From Chryseobacterium culicis (GTDB lineage Bacteria; Bacteroidota; Bacteroidia; Flavobacteriales; Weeksellaceae), in contig NZ_FNWQ01000002.1 of NCBI RefSeq assembly GCF_900108365.1, positions 372,001 through 436,000 of the forward strand: 64,000 nucleotides of DNA, read 5' to 3'. The notes beneath the pieces were generated by a model that did no database searches, had not been told where the DNA came from, and worked only from the letters and a program-made list of their open reading frames with translations. Shown here one piece after another: positions 9,461 through 18,353 of the stretch. Each line of letters opens with the position of its first letter. The first letter of the stretch is position 1. Made by a program: the position numbers and the translations under genes.

Positions 9461-9786
9461 ATGTTTTTTCAACACTAAAAGAATCTTTTTTCTCCAAAAA
9501 ATGTTTTGGAAATCCCGCTTTTTACAACGATTATTTAAAATTTGATTACAAAATATTTTCAGCAGTTGAAAAATAAAATAACGTGTCTCTTTTGTGTATC
9601 CAAATCTGATACCGTTAAAGGATCTTATCCCGATTACTGTGTATAATTCCCGAAAAAAGATAATGAAAATTTTTTATTCAAATCGATATAAATGAAAAAA
9701 ATAATACTATTTAAAAATGGATTGATATTATAATGTACTGAAAGTGTTTTTTGAACTAGTTCAAAGGTCAGAAATTAAACCCTCTG
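9461..9786. other. Intergenic region upstream of ftsK and the isochorismatase gene
   Basis: AT-rich divergent intergenic region with no gene and no strong hairpin that I can see. It must hold promoters for both flanking genes. Confidence 0.4.
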
Positions 9787-9794
9787 TAATTTTG
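9787..9794 (+). promoter_or_regulatory. Candidate -7 element of isochorismatase-family gene
   Basis: TAATTTTG fits TAnnTTTG and lies 18 bases before ATG 9813. This placement makes the longer reading frame from 9744 unlikely to be translated in full. Confidence 0.4.
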
Positions 9795-9812
9795 TCCTGT
9801 AAAATCTTACCT

Positions 9813-10451
9813 ATGAAAAATACTTTTAAAACAATTCTGACCTCAGGTCTGATCTTTATTTCACTGATTACAATGAACGCACAACAAAAACAAAAAATGG
9901 AAAACACGGCATTATTAATTATCGACGTACAGAATGATTATTTTCCTGGAGGGAAAATGATATTGGATAAGGCTGAGCAGGCTGGAAAAAATGCAGCAAA
10001 AATCTTAGACTATTTCAGGAGAAATAATCTTCCTGTCATTCATATTCAGCATATCTCTACAAGTGAAGGTGCTTCTTTTTTTCTTCCGGATACCGATGGA
10101 GTTAAAATCAACCGTTTGGTTTCACCGCTGGAGAATGAGAAAATAATTACGAAACACTTTCCCAACAGCTTCCGGGAAACTGAGCTTTTGCGCTATCTTC
10201 AGTCAAAGAAAATCAAAAATCTTGTGATTACAGGAATGATGACCGATGTCTGTGTAGAAGCAACAACAAGGGCGGCTTTCGATTTTGGATTTGCAAATAC
10301 AGTCATCGGAGATGCTACAGCAACCAGAAACCGTGAATTGAATGGGGAAGTGGTAAAGGCAGCAGAGGTTCAAAAGTCTTTTCTCGCAGGAATCTCTGCT
10401 CTTGGGAATCTATACGCCACCGTTATAAATACCGATGCATTTGTAAAGTAA
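9813..10451 (+). CDS. Exported isochorismatase-family cysteine hydrolase
   Basis: Member of the isochorismatase/nicotinamidase hydrolase superfamily. From ATG 9813 the product is 212 residues, with a putative signal peptide (to about MNAQ, residue 23) in front of the catalytic domain. The catalytic triad is visible: Asp38 in LIIDVQNDYF, Lys114 in TKHFPNSF and Cys147 in GMMTDVCVEATTRAAFD. The frame is open further up to 9744, but a promoter-like box at 9787 and the good signal sequence favour 9813; a cytoplasmic start at 9897 (MENTALLIID) is the alternative. Superfamily members cleave amides or vinyl ethers, and the substrate here is unknown. A Crp/Fnr-type regulator follows in the same direction. 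Confidence 0.82.
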   Translation: MKNTFKTILTSGLIFISLITMNAQQKQKMENTALLIIDVQNDYFPGGKMILDKAEQAGKNAAKILDYFRRNNLPVIHIQHISTSEGASFFLPDTDGVKINRLVSPLENEKIITKHFPNSFRETELLRYLQSKKIKNLVITGMMTDVCVEATTRAAFDFGFANTVIGDATATRNRELNGEVVKAAEVQKSFLAGISALGNLYATVINTDAFVK

Positions 10452-10475
10452 GGCTATTTGCATATAGAAAAAAGT

Positions 10476-10522
10476 AAGCATTTTTTTGATGGACTATTGG
10501 GAATACCATCGTTTCAATGCTT
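10476..10522 (+). terminator. Imperfect two-part hairpin after isochorismatase-family gene
   Basis: AAGCATT and AATGCTT pair, with an inner GATGG/CCATC pair separated by internal loops. There is no T run after it, so it is a weak terminator candidate or a structured leader of the next gene. Confidence 0.3.
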
Positions 10523-10594
10523 AAATACAACTGTAATTTAATTTCGTAAAGGTGTCAGTAATTTTTGATACCTTTATTTTGCTTACATAAAAAA

Positions 10595-11173
10595 ATGTCC
10601 GATTTACTTTTCAGAAATATCAGTCAATACATCAGCCTTTCGGAAGAAGATCTCAAAAGGTTTATAAAACCATTTGAGTACAGGAAGTTTACAAAGAAAG
10701 ACGTTGTTCTCAAAGAAGGAGATTACTGCTTTTTTGAAGGATTCGTTCTGAGCGGCTGTTTCAAAATCTATTACCTGAACGAAAAGGGTTTTGAGCAAAC
10801 TTTATATTTTGCCGTAGAAGGCTGGTGGATTACAGATTTAGACAGTCTTATCAATAATGTTCCGAGCATTCTGAATATTGAAGCTCTTGAAGATAGTGAA
10901 GTACTGATGATTACTAAAAAAGACAAAGAAAATCTGTACGAATCAATGCCTCAGATAGAAAAGCTTTTCAGGATAATGAATCAGAAATCTTCGGTAGCAC
11001 TGCAAAGAAGAATCCTTTCTTTAACGGGTAAAACAGCAGATAAACGATATCTTGAATTTCTGGAAAAGTATCCGGGACTGGAACAGAGAATTACCCAACA
11101 GCAGGTGTCTTCTTATTTGGGAATTACGCATGAATTTTTAAGTAAAATCAGGAAAAAACTTTTGATTGGATAA
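10595..11173 (+). CDS. Crp/Fnr-family transcriptional regulator
   Basis: 192 residues from ATG 10595 (an earlier in-frame ATG at 10565 would add an unsupported MIPLFCLHKK). The N-terminal half is a cyclic-nucleotide-binding beta barrel (KDVVLKEGDYCFFEGFVLSGCFKIYY). The C-terminal helix-turn-helix is RITQQQVSSYLGITHEFLSKIRKKL at about 164-190. There is no Fnr-type Cys cluster. This is the short Bacteroidota type; the effector is unknown and the canonical cAMP-binding Arg/Thr residues are not evident. It may control the isochorismatase-family gene upstream, but only position supports that. Confidence 0.85.
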   Translation: MSDLLFRNISQYISLSEEDLKRFIKPFEYRKFTKKDVVLKEGDYCFFEGFVLSGCFKIYYLNEKGFEQTLYFAVEGWWITDLDSLINNVPSILNIEALEDSEVLMITKKDKENLYESMPQIEKLFRIMNQKSSVALQRRILSLTGKTADKRYLEFLEKYPGLEQRITQQQVSSYLGITHEFLSKIRKKLLIG

Positions 11174-11415
11174 ACGGATTGAATTCTGTGTTTTTATTTT
11201 TATCTATAAACCGTTGCTATAGAGAACTTTATCCCGTTTCTAAATAGAACTGTTCAATCACTGGAATAGTTTTTATAAATCCAAATTTTTTCTGGATTTG
11301 AAATTGAATTTTTCCTAATGTTTCCGGGCTTATTAAGAATGTTTCAAAATAAGCAAAACCGAAGCCAAAGTGACAAAAAACAGCTTTTTTTAAGCTCTTT
11401 GTGGTTTATCATGCT

Positions 11416-11423
11416 TATTTTTG
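11416..11423 (+). promoter_or_regulatory. Candidate -7 element of ccsBA promoter
   Basis: TATTTTTG, exact to TAnnTTTG, ends 20 bases before the ccsBA ATG. The nearest TTG is only 14 bases upstream. Confidence 0.4.
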
Positions 11424-11443
11424 CATGTCAAGTACAATAAATC

Positions 11444-14400
11444 ATGAAGAAGCTCCAAGATATTCTTATCTCAACCAGGACAATGGCTGTATTGTTGCTG
11501 GTGTACGCATTCGCGATGGCTTATGCAACGTTCTTAGAAAACGACTACGGAACTCCTACAGCAAAAGCGTTAATTTATGAGGCCAAATGGTTCGAACTGA
11601 TCATGGTCCTGCTTATTCTTAACTTTATAGGAAATATCGGAAGATACAGACTATGGAAAAAAGATAAGTGGCCGGTTCTTGTTTTTCACCTTGCCTTCGT
11701 TTTTATTTTTATCGGTGGTGCTATTACAAGATACATCAGTTTCGAGGGAACAATGCACATTAGAGAAGGTGAAACTTCAAACGAAATCGTAACCGATAAA
11801 AATTTCTTTAAAATTCAGGTTGAAGAAAAAGGAGATGTTCTGAATTATCAGGATGTTCCTTATCTGATGTCTCCACTGCACAAAGATTTCAAGGCCACTT
11901 ATGACTTCCATGGGAAAGAAGTGAAAGTGTTTGCTAAGGAATACATTCAAAGAAAAAAAGACAGCCTTGTAGCTGAGCCAAACGGAGCAGAGTATCTTCA
12001 TCTGGTCTCTACCGGAAATACCGGAAGACAGAATATTTACATCAAACCAGGGGAAACAAAATCAATCAACGGAACTTTGGTAACATTCAACAGAGCCATT
12101 GAGGGCGCCGTTGAATTCAAAAATGAGGGCGGAAAATTATTCATCAAAACTCCTGTAGATGCCAACTATATGACAATGGCGACTCAGGCAACAGGAACTA
12201 CCGTGAAAGATGAATTCCAGCCTTTGGCATTAAGAAGTTTATATACCATCAACGAACTTAAGCTTGTCGTTCCGGAAGGTCTTAAAAAAGGAAGACTGAT
12301 TGCCATTGAAGGTGACAGAAAGAAAGATGCCAATGTTCCGGATATGCTGCAGATTGAGCTTCAGGGGCCAAAAACAAAACAGATTGTAGATCTTTCTGTT
12401 GAAAAAGGAAATCCAAACGCTTATAAGCAGGTTACGATGGATGGTTTAAACATCATGGTAGGATTCGGCCCTAAAGTATACAATACACCTTTCGCCTTGA
12501 AGCTGGATGACTTCGTAATGGAAACATATCCTGGAAGTTCGTCGCCAAGTGCTTACGAAAGCCATGTAAAAATTATTGATGAAGGTAAAGAAACTCCGTA
12601 TAAAATCTATATGAACCACGTTCTTAATCATAAAGGATACCGTTTCTTCCAGTCAAGCTTTGATCCGGACAGAATGGGAACTGTTCTTTCGGTAAACCAC
12701 GATTACTGGGGAACTCTCATTTCTTATATCGGATACGGACTTTTATTTTTAGGAATGTTTGTGATTTTCTTCTGGAAAGGAACTCACTTCTGGAAATTGA
12801 ATAAAATGCTGACTGATGTCAATAAAAAGAAAACAAAAGGTGCCGCTGCAGCATTGCTTTTATTAGTAAGCTTAGGCTTAAATGCTCAGAAAATAGAGAC
12901 TCACGGAACAACGGACGGAAGCAGAGAGCACATTCATGTGGAAGGAGATAATCATTCTCATGCGCCGGCTCCATCCGCCCAACCGCTTGATGGTGCTGCT
13001 CCAAAGCAAAACTCACTGGCAACTCCAATGGGAAAAATGAGATCTATCTCTCCTGATGAAATTATCGCCAGAAACAAAATCAGCAAAGAACATGCGGATA
13101 AATTCGGATATTTATTGGTGCAGAATTTTGAAGGAAGAATTGTTCCTATCAATACAGAAGCATTAGATGTTTTAAGAAAATTATACAAAAAAGACGAATT
13201 CAAAGGAACAGACGGAAAATCTCTTACTGCCAACCAATGGTTCCTTTCTATCAATACAGACACTCCGAGCTGGACAATGGTTCCAATGATTAAAGTAGGA
13301 ACTAAGGGAGGAGACGAACTGAAAAACAAAACCAAGGCAGATGAAGATGGCTACACTTCACTGATGAACCTTTTCCCTGCGGATGCAAACGGTAATCTTA
13401 CGTATATTCTGGAGCACGACTACAATACGGCATTCCGTAAAAAACCGGCTGAACAAACGAACTATGACAAGGAAGTAATTGCTGTTAATGAAAGGGTTCA
13501 GATTTTCAATGAGTTCTTCAGCGGCCAGTTTATGAGAATTGTTCCTGTAAAAAATGACGCTAATCACACATGGCATTCATGGTTAGACATGAAATTTGAG
13601 CCGGATATGGAGTCTCAGCAGGTTATGGGACCTTACTTCGCGGAGGCTCTTACAGCACAGAAAACAGGAGACTGGAACAAAGCAGATGCTGAACTGGCAA
13701 AACTTTCAGAATATCAGCAAAAATGGGGGAAAGCTGTAGTTCCTGCGAAATCTAAAGTTGATCTTGAAGTCTTTATGAATAAAGTAGATATTAACTTCAA
13801 ATTGTTAATCTTCTACACAATTATCGGCGGCCTTCTACTTATTTTAGGATTCGTTGAATTATTTAAATCAAATAAAGTATTAAACAAAGTAATTAAAGCA
13901 ATCATTGCCATTGGTTTAATTGGATATCTGTGCCACTTCCTAGGACTTGTAGCAAGATGGTATATTTCAGGCCATGCTCCCTGGAGTAACGGTTATGAAG
14001 CAATTATCTTTATCTCGTGGGTAGGTATTACGGCCGGTTTAATCCTGTATAGAAATGCTAATGCATTAATTCCGGCAGCCGGATTTATGGTGGCGGTTAT
14101 TATGATGGGATTTGCCCACGGAGGCTCAGCGCTTGATCCACAGATCACGCCTCTGGTTCCTGTATTGAAGTCTTACTGGTTAATTGTTCACGTTGCTATT
14201 ATTACTTCCAGTTACGGATTCTTTGCACTATCCATGATTATTGCAGTAATCTCATTGGTATTCTATATTATTTCCAATAAAGAAACCTATAAAATTCACC
14301 ATGATACGACACTGAAGGAATTGGTAATCGTTTCTGAAATGTCATTAACAATCGGATTGTTTGCATTAACAGTAGGAAACTTCTTAGGAGGAATCTGGGC

Positions 14401-14722
14401 AAACGAATCATGGGGTAGATACTGGAGCTGGGACCCTAAAGAAACATGGGCTTTCATTTCCATCATGGTATATGCATTTGTATTGCACATGAGATTAGTA
14501 CCGGGATTAAGAAGCAGATGGGCTTTCCACGTAGCAACCATGTTTGCATTCTGTTCAATGGTGATGACGTATTTCGGAGTAAATTATTACTTAAGCGGAC
14601 TTCACTCATATGCCGCGGGAGATCCGGTGCCGGTACCAGCCTGGGTATACATAGGAATCTCAACAATGATTATTTTATCAGCTGTTTCTTATATCAAGTT
14701 TAAAGCTTTAACCAAGAAATAA
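11444..14722 (+). CDS. ccsA: Fused ResB-CcsA cytochrome c maturation protein (System II)
   Basis: Inner-membrane haem exporter and ligase of cytochrome c biogenesis System II, with CcsB/ResB and CcsA fused in one 1092-residue chain. The N-terminal ResB part has three membrane segments within 12-100 and a large periplasmic region. The C-terminal CcsA part has about eight membrane segments from 790 on. It carries the haem-handling WWD-type motif WGRYWSWDPKETWAF at about 985-1000, and conserved His residues in GHAPWSNGYEA and VLHMRLVP. A His-rich linker (HIHVEGDNHSHAPAP, about 485-500) follows a hydrophobic AAALLLLVSLGLNAQ stretch resembling a signal peptide. It stands alone and ends in a strong terminator. 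Confidence 0.95.
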   Translation: MKKLQDILISTRTMAVLLLVYAFAMAYATFLENDYGTPTAKALIYEAKWFELIMVLLILNFIGNIGRYRLWKKDKWPVLVFHLAFVFIFIGGAITRYISFEGTMHIREGETSNEIVTDKNFFKIQVEEKGDVLNYQDVPYLMSPLHKDFKATYDFHGKEVKVFAKEYIQRKKDSLVAEPNGAEYLHLVSTGNTGRQNIYIKPGETKSINGTLVTFNRAIEGAVEFKNEGGKLFIKTPVDANYMTMATQATGTTVKDEFQPLALRSLYTINELKLVVPEGLKKGRLIAIEGDRKKDANVPDMLQIELQGPKTKQIVDLSVEKGNPNAYKQVTMDGLNIMVGFGPKVYNTPFALKLDDFVMETYPGSSSPSAYESHVKIIDEGKETPYKIYMNHVLNHKGYRFFQSSFDPDRMGTVLSVNHDYWGTLISYIGYGLLFLGMFVIFFWKGTHFWKLNKMLTDVNKKKTKGAAAALLLLVSLGLNAQKIETHGTTDGSREHIHVEGDNHSHAPAPSAQPLDGAAPKQNSLATPMGKMRSISPDEIIARNKISKEHADKFGYLLVQNFEGRIVPINTEALDVLRKLYKKDEFKGTDGKSLTANQWFLSINTDTPSWTMVPMIKVGTKGGDELKNKTKADEDGYTSLMNLFPADANGNLTYILEHDYNTAFRKKPAEQTNYDKEVIAVNERVQIFNEFFSGQFMRIVPVKNDANHTWHSWLDMKFEPDMESQQVMGPYFAEALTAQKTGDWNKADAELAKLSEYQQKWGKAVVPAKSKVDLEVFMNKVDINFKLLIFYTIIGGLLLILGFVELFKSNKVLNKVIKAIIAIGLIGYLCHFLGLVARWYISGHAPWSNGYEAIIFISWVGITAGLILYRNANALIPAAGFMVAVIMMGFAHGGSALDPQITPLVPVLKSYWLIVHVAIITSSYGFFALSMIIAVISLVFYIISNKETYKIHHDTTLKELVIVSEMSLTIGLFALTVGNFLGGIWANESWGRYWSWDPKETWAFISIMVYAFVLHMRLVPGLRSRWAFHVATMFAFCSMVMTYFGVNYYLSGLHSYAAGDPVPVPAWVYIGISTMIILSAVSYIKFKALTKK

Positions 14723-14741
14723 AATTCTGAAACTATAAATT

Positions 14742-14774
14742 AAAATCCCGGAATTCACTTTCCGGGATTTTTTT
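14742..14774 (+). terminator. Terminator after ccsBA
   Basis: Stem AATCCCGGA/TCCGGGATT with an eight-base loop and a seven-base T run. Confidence 0.9.
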
Positions 14775-15105
14775 GTCCATATAATTTCTGATGCTTTGTA
14801 AAGTATAATGTAGCTGGTGTTTTTCTAAACGCTCAATTTTGGGGTTGAGCTATCGTCTGAAAAGTCTTCTTATTCAGCAAAAAAAAGAATTGCTCGTCGC
14901 TAAATAAAGTGGCTTTGCGGACAAAAATATAATGTATCTTAATATACAACCTCGCGAACTTTGTGTCAGGTAAAATACCCGGAATCCCGAAACTCCTGAC
15001 CGGGAAATCCGTTCTTCTGTTAAAAAAGTAAAATTTACCATCCATAATTCAAAATTGATTAGTATCTTTATGATATCAAAATAATATCAAATTAAAAATT
15101 CAATC
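14775..15105. other. Intergenic region before SPFH gene
   Basis: No convincing gene. A minus-strand frame at 14833-15045 would encode 70 residues with no recognisable features and is not accepted. A near-consensus TATCTTTA lies around 15063. Confidence 0.4.
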
Positions 15106-15972
15106 ATGGAAAAAACATTAAAACCCATGTCGGGCTATCTTACCCTTGTCATCTGTCTTGCTTTGTTTGTTGCAGCAGTGTATTTCTTTGTTAGCGGCGT
15201 AGATCAGAGCATTGCTTATGTGGTTATCGCTATGCTGTGCTTTCTTCTTTCATGCTTTTTCTTAAAAGGACTGATGATTATTCAGCCAAACCATTCAAGA
15301 GTATTGAACTTTTTTGGAAAATATGTAGGCAGTGTAAAAGAGAACGGATTATTCTTCATCAATCCTTTGTACTCTTCACAGAAAATATCTTTACGTTCAG
15401 AGAATTTGCAGGGCCAGACTTTGAAAGTAAATGATAAGATGGGTAATCCTATTGAAATTGCAGTAGTCATTGTATGGAAGGTAGGAGATACTTATAAGGC
15501 AGCTTTTGATGTAGAGCGTTATTCAGACTTTGTAAAAATGCAGAGTGAAGCAGCGGTAAGACATCTGGCGATGAGCTTTCCTTATGATAATCTGGAAGAC
15601 GATCATGCTCCGATTACATTGAGAGAAGGAGGCGATAAAATCAATTCTATTTTGGAACAGGAACTTACAGACCGTCTTTCAAAAGCGGGAATTGTGATTC
15701 AGGAAGCCAGAATTTCGCACCTGGCCTATGCGTCAGAAATTGCAGGGGCAATGCTTCAGAGACAGCAGGCAACAGCTATTGTTGCTGCAAGAACCAAGAT
15801 CGTGGAAGGAGCTGTAGGAATGGTAGACCTTGCGCTTAAAAAGCTTTCAGAAGACAATATCGTTGAGCTTGATGATGAAAGAAAAGCAGCAATGGTAAGC
15901 AATTTAATGGTAGTTCTTTGCGGTGAAAAAGCAGCAACGCCAGTATTAAATGCAGGAACACTTTACAATTAA
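15106..15972 (+). CDS. SPFH/Band 7 domain membrane protein
   Basis: 288 residues of the stomatin/prohibitin/flotillin superfamily. Two adjacent membrane segments (about 13-35 and 38-60) are followed by the start of the SPFH domain (IIQPNHSRVLNFFGKYVGS). The conserved core runs to about 220 (VERYSDFVKMQSEAAVRHLAM ... LTDRLSKAGIVIQEARISHLAYASEIAGAML), and a short helical C-terminus follows. Such proteins form large membrane-associated rings or microdomains and often partner with proteases or NfeD, neither of which is here. A ribbon-helix-helix protein starts 80 bases downstream and probably shares the transcript. Confidence 0.88.
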   Translation: MEKTLKPMSGYLTLVICLALFVAAVYFFVSGVDQSIAYVVIAMLCFLLSCFFLKGLMIIQPNHSRVLNFFGKYVGSVKENGLFFINPLYSSQKISLRSENLQGQTLKVNDKMGNPIEIAVVIVWKVGDTYKAAFDVERYSDFVKMQSEAAVRHLAMSFPYDNLEDDHAPITLREGGDKINSILEQELTDRLSKAGIVIQEARISHLAYASEIAGAMLQRQQATAIVAARTKIVEGAVGMVDLALKKLSEDNIVELDDERKAAMVSNLMVVLCGEKAATPVLNAGTLYN

Positions 15973-16052
15973 GAAGTGGAAAATTAAACGTTACATTTTA
16001 GTGTAGACTTTCACACTGAAATAGTCAGAAATAATGTAAGAGAATTTAGAAA

Positions 16053-16241
16053 ATGAAATCAGAAAAAGCTCAGAACTCTTCGGAAAGCAAAGGCAAAAAA
16101 TCTTTTGTGATAAGAATAGACGAGTCTACTTATAAACTCCTTGAAAAGTGGGCGAATGATGAATTCAGAAGTGTGAACGGCCAGATCGAGTATCTGCTGC
16201 ATCAGAGCCTGGTGGAGTCAGGAAGAAAAAAGAAGGAATAA
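16053..16241 (+). CDS. Small ribbon-helix-helix (Arc-like) protein
   Basis: 62 residues. After a charged N-terminus (MKSEKAQNSSESKGKKS) comes a beta strand FVIRIDESTY and two helices (KLLEKWANDEF, VNGQIEYLLHQSLVESGRKKK), the Arc/MetJ ribbon-helix-helix pattern that dimerises and reads DNA with the strand. The Arc-type N(G)QIEYLL segment is clear. No toxin gene follows, so an antitoxin role is unlikely; the partner seems to be the SPFH gene upstream. Confidence 0.8.
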   Translation: MKSEKAQNSSESKGKKSFVIRIDESTYKLLEKWANDEFRSVNGQIEYLLHQSLVESGRKKKE

Positions 16242-16380
16242 TATCGGGAGATCAGATTGTAAGAGATAATGGTGCTTTTGAGGAAATTTATTCACAATAA
16301 GTCCTTATCTGTTTTGAATTTTACTTTGCAAAAAATGCAAAAAAATCCCGGATTTTAAACACTTCAATACATAAATAAGA

Positions 16381-16408
16381 AAGCAGAGAAAATTTCTCTG
16401 CTTTTTTA
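16381..16408 (+). terminator. Terminator after the SPFH-RHH pair
   Basis: Stem AGCAGAGAAA/TTTCTCTGCT with a one-base gap at the centre, then a T run. It overlaps the stop of the small convergent gene, which it may also serve. Confidence 0.8.
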
Positions 16409-16555
16409 TTGTATACAACTCTGGAGACTATCTGCTCCAACGTAGAATATGACGAGCCAAATCAAGCCTTTAATGGTAAAGAAAGCTAATCCTGCCCATC
16501 CCACACGCTTGAACCACTTTTTAAGCTTCGAGTTATTTTCTTGTGAATTTTCCAT
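16406..16555 (-). CDS. Small 49-residue membrane protein
   Basis: Complete short frame on the minus strand: an ATG start, a Lys/Asn-rich cytoplasmic head (MENSQENNSKLKKWFKR), one membrane segment (GWAGLAFFTIKGLIWLVIFYVGA), and a short tail ending DSLQSCIQ. The membrane segment, positive-inside charge and terminator placement all look like a real gene. Function unknown. The overlapping plus-strand frame at 16449-16634 lacks any protein-like feature and is taken as its shadow. Confidence 0.7.
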   Translation of the reverse strand: MENSQENNSKLKKWFKRVGWAGLAFFTIKGLIWLVIFYVGADSLQSCIQ

Positions 16556-16637
16556 TGGTGATTGTCAAAATGATTACCCTGCAAAGATAAGCATGTTTAT
16601 AATTAGTCCAAATAAAAAGCCTGTTAAAAATTAAAGT

Positions 16638-16667
16638 TTTGAGGTTCACATAATATTTTTATCTTTA
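16638..16667 (+). promoter_or_regulatory. Candidate pcd promoter
   Basis: TTTG at 16638-16641 and TATCTTTA at 16660-16667, 18 bases apart. The -7 box differs from TAnnTTTG only in its last base. The start codon is 24 bases further on. Confidence 0.5.
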
Positions 16668-16690
16668 GAGAGAACGAAAAGTAAGATTTT

Positions 16691-18241
16691 ATGTCAAAAA
16701 AAGTAAAGGATTTCGGAATTGAAAAAACACTTAGAAATCTTGGTATCAAAGAAGAGAACAAAGGGACTTCAGTGGGCGGAAAATATTTCGCTTCAGGAAA
16801 GGTGATAGAAAGCATTTCTCCTGTAGACGGAAAATTGATCGCCAAAGTAAAAACTTCCGGAGAAAGTGATTATGACAAAGTAATTGAAACTGCTCAGAAA
16901 GCATTTCAGGAATTCAGGCTGATTCCGGCTCCCAAAAGAGGAGAGATCGTAAGACAGCTGGGCTTAAAATTAAGAGAATATAAGGATGACCTTGGTAAAC
17001 TTGTTTCTTACGAAATGGGTAAATCATTACAGGAAGGACTGGGTGAAGTTCAGGAGATGATCGATATCTGTGACTTTGCAGTAGGACTTTCGAGACAGCT
17101 GCAGGGTTACACCATGCATTCTGAAAGACCAGGACACAGAATGTATGAGCAATATCATCCGCTGGGAGTAGTAGGAGTGATTACTGCATTCAATTTCCCG
17201 GTAGCAGTATGGTCATGGAATACAGCACTGGCCTGGATCTGTGGTAACGTTACCATCTGGAAACCCTCTGAAAAAACACCGCTTTGTGCTATTGCATGCC
17301 AGAATATCATGATGGAAGTGATAAAAGAAAATAATCTTCCTGAAGGAATTTCAAGTGTATTGGTATCAGACCACGAAATAGGGCAGAAACTGGTAGATGA
17401 TAAAAGAGTAGCCCTTGTATCTTTCACAGGATCTACAAGAGTGGGAAGAATGGTTTCTTCTAAAGTTGCAGAAAGATTCGGAAAATCAATCCTTGAACTA
17501 GGCGGAAACAATGCTATCATTATTACAAAAGAAGCTGATATTGACATGTCGATCATCGGAGCTGTTTTTGGGGCTGTAGGAACGGCAGGTCAGAGATGTA
17601 CTTCAACAAGAAGACTGATCATCCACGAAAGCGTATATGATGAAGTAAAAAACAGACTGGTAAAAGCTTACGGTCAGTTGAAAATCGGAAATCCGTTAGA
17701 TGAGAAAAACCATGTGGGGCCTCTTATTGATACCGATGCAGTAAACCAATACGAAGAAGCTATCAAGAAATGCAAAAAAGAAGGTGGAAAATTTGTTGTT
17801 GAAGGTGGAGTTTTAACCGGAAAAGATTACGAATCCGGATGCTATGTTAAACCTTGTGTCGCTGAAGTAAAAAACTCTTACGAGATCGTTCAGCATGAAA
17901 CTTTTGCACCGATCCTTTATCTGATCAAATACAAAACGTTAGAAGAAGCGATCGCAATTCAGAATGATGTTCCTCAGGGATTATCTTCTGCAATCATGAC
18001 CCAGAACTTAAGAGAGGCTGAATTATTCCTGTCTCATGCGGGTTCCGATTGTGGTATTGCCAACGTTAATATAGGGACTTCAGGAGCAGAAATTGGAGGA
18101 GCTTTCGGAGGTGAAAAAGAAACCGGAGGGGGAAGAGAATCAGGATCTGACGCCTGGAAGTACTACATGAGAAGGCAAACCAATACCATCAATTACACCG
18201 CACAACTTCCTTTAGCACAAGGAATTAAATTTGATTTATAA
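16691..18241 (+). CDS. pcd: L-aminoadipate-semialdehyde (piperideine-6-carboxylate) dehydrogenase, ALDH7 type
   Basis: NAD-dependent aldehyde dehydrogenase of 516 residues, the ALDH7/antiquitin subgroup length and pattern. Catalytic Cys303 lies in GQRCTSTRR, the general base Glu269 in ILELGGNN, and the cofactor loop in FTGSTRVGR. It oxidises 2-aminoadipate 6-semialdehyde, which is in equilibrium with piperideine-6-carboxylate, to 2-aminoadipate. The specific call rests on its subfamily look and on the lysine 6-aminotransferase gene directly downstream, which makes exactly that aldehyde. The two-enzyme route is known from Flavobacterium lutescens (pcd and lat). Confidence 0.85.
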   Translation: MSKKVKDFGIEKTLRNLGIKEENKGTSVGGKYFASGKVIESISPVDGKLIAKVKTSGESDYDKVIETAQKAFQEFRLIPAPKRGEIVRQLGLKLREYKDDLGKLVSYEMGKSLQEGLGEVQEMIDICDFAVGLSRQLQGYTMHSERPGHRMYEQYHPLGVVGVITAFNFPVAVWSWNTALAWICGNVTIWKPSEKTPLCAIACQNIMMEVIKENNLPEGISSVLVSDHEIGQKLVDDKRVALVSFTGSTRVGRMVSSKVAERFGKSILELGGNNAIIITKEADIDMSIIGAVFGAVGTAGQRCTSTRRLIIHESVYDEVKNRLVKAYGQLKIGNPLDEKNHVGPLIDTDAVNQYEEAIKKCKKEGGKFVVEGGVLTGKDYESGCYVKPCVAEVKNSYEIVQHETFAPILYLIKYKTLEEAIAIQNDVPQGLSSAIMTQNLREAELFLSHAGSDCGIANVNIGTSGAEIGGAFGGEKETGGGRESGSDAWKYYMRRQTNTINYTAQLPLAQGIKFDL

Positions 18242-18289
18242 AAGCTTTACCATAAGCACTCAAAAAACATAAAACTTAATAACCTGAAG

Positions 18290-18321
18290 GGTTAAATGCT
18301 TCGTCACAGGAGCATTTAACC
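18290..18321 (+). repeat. Strong 11-bp hairpin between pcd and lat
   Basis: Perfect inverted repeat GGTTAAATGCT/AGCATTTAACC with a ten-base loop and no T run. The base of the left arm also pairs with AACC at 18281-18284, giving an alternative, mutually exclusive small hairpin. It may tune lat expression or stabilise the pcd mRNA end. Confidence 0.6.
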
Positions 18322-18353
18322 GCTCACTTATTAAATCACACTACAAATTTATT

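Noticed and set aside
14833..15045. Minus-strand frame of 70 codons between ccsBA and the SPFH gene
   Set aside because: No signal, motif or promoter; composition like random AT-rich sequence and it lies in a promoter region.
16053..16241. Toxin-antitoxin pair
   Set aside because: The ribbon-helix-helix gene has no adjacent toxin-like gene; the neighbour is an SPFH protein.
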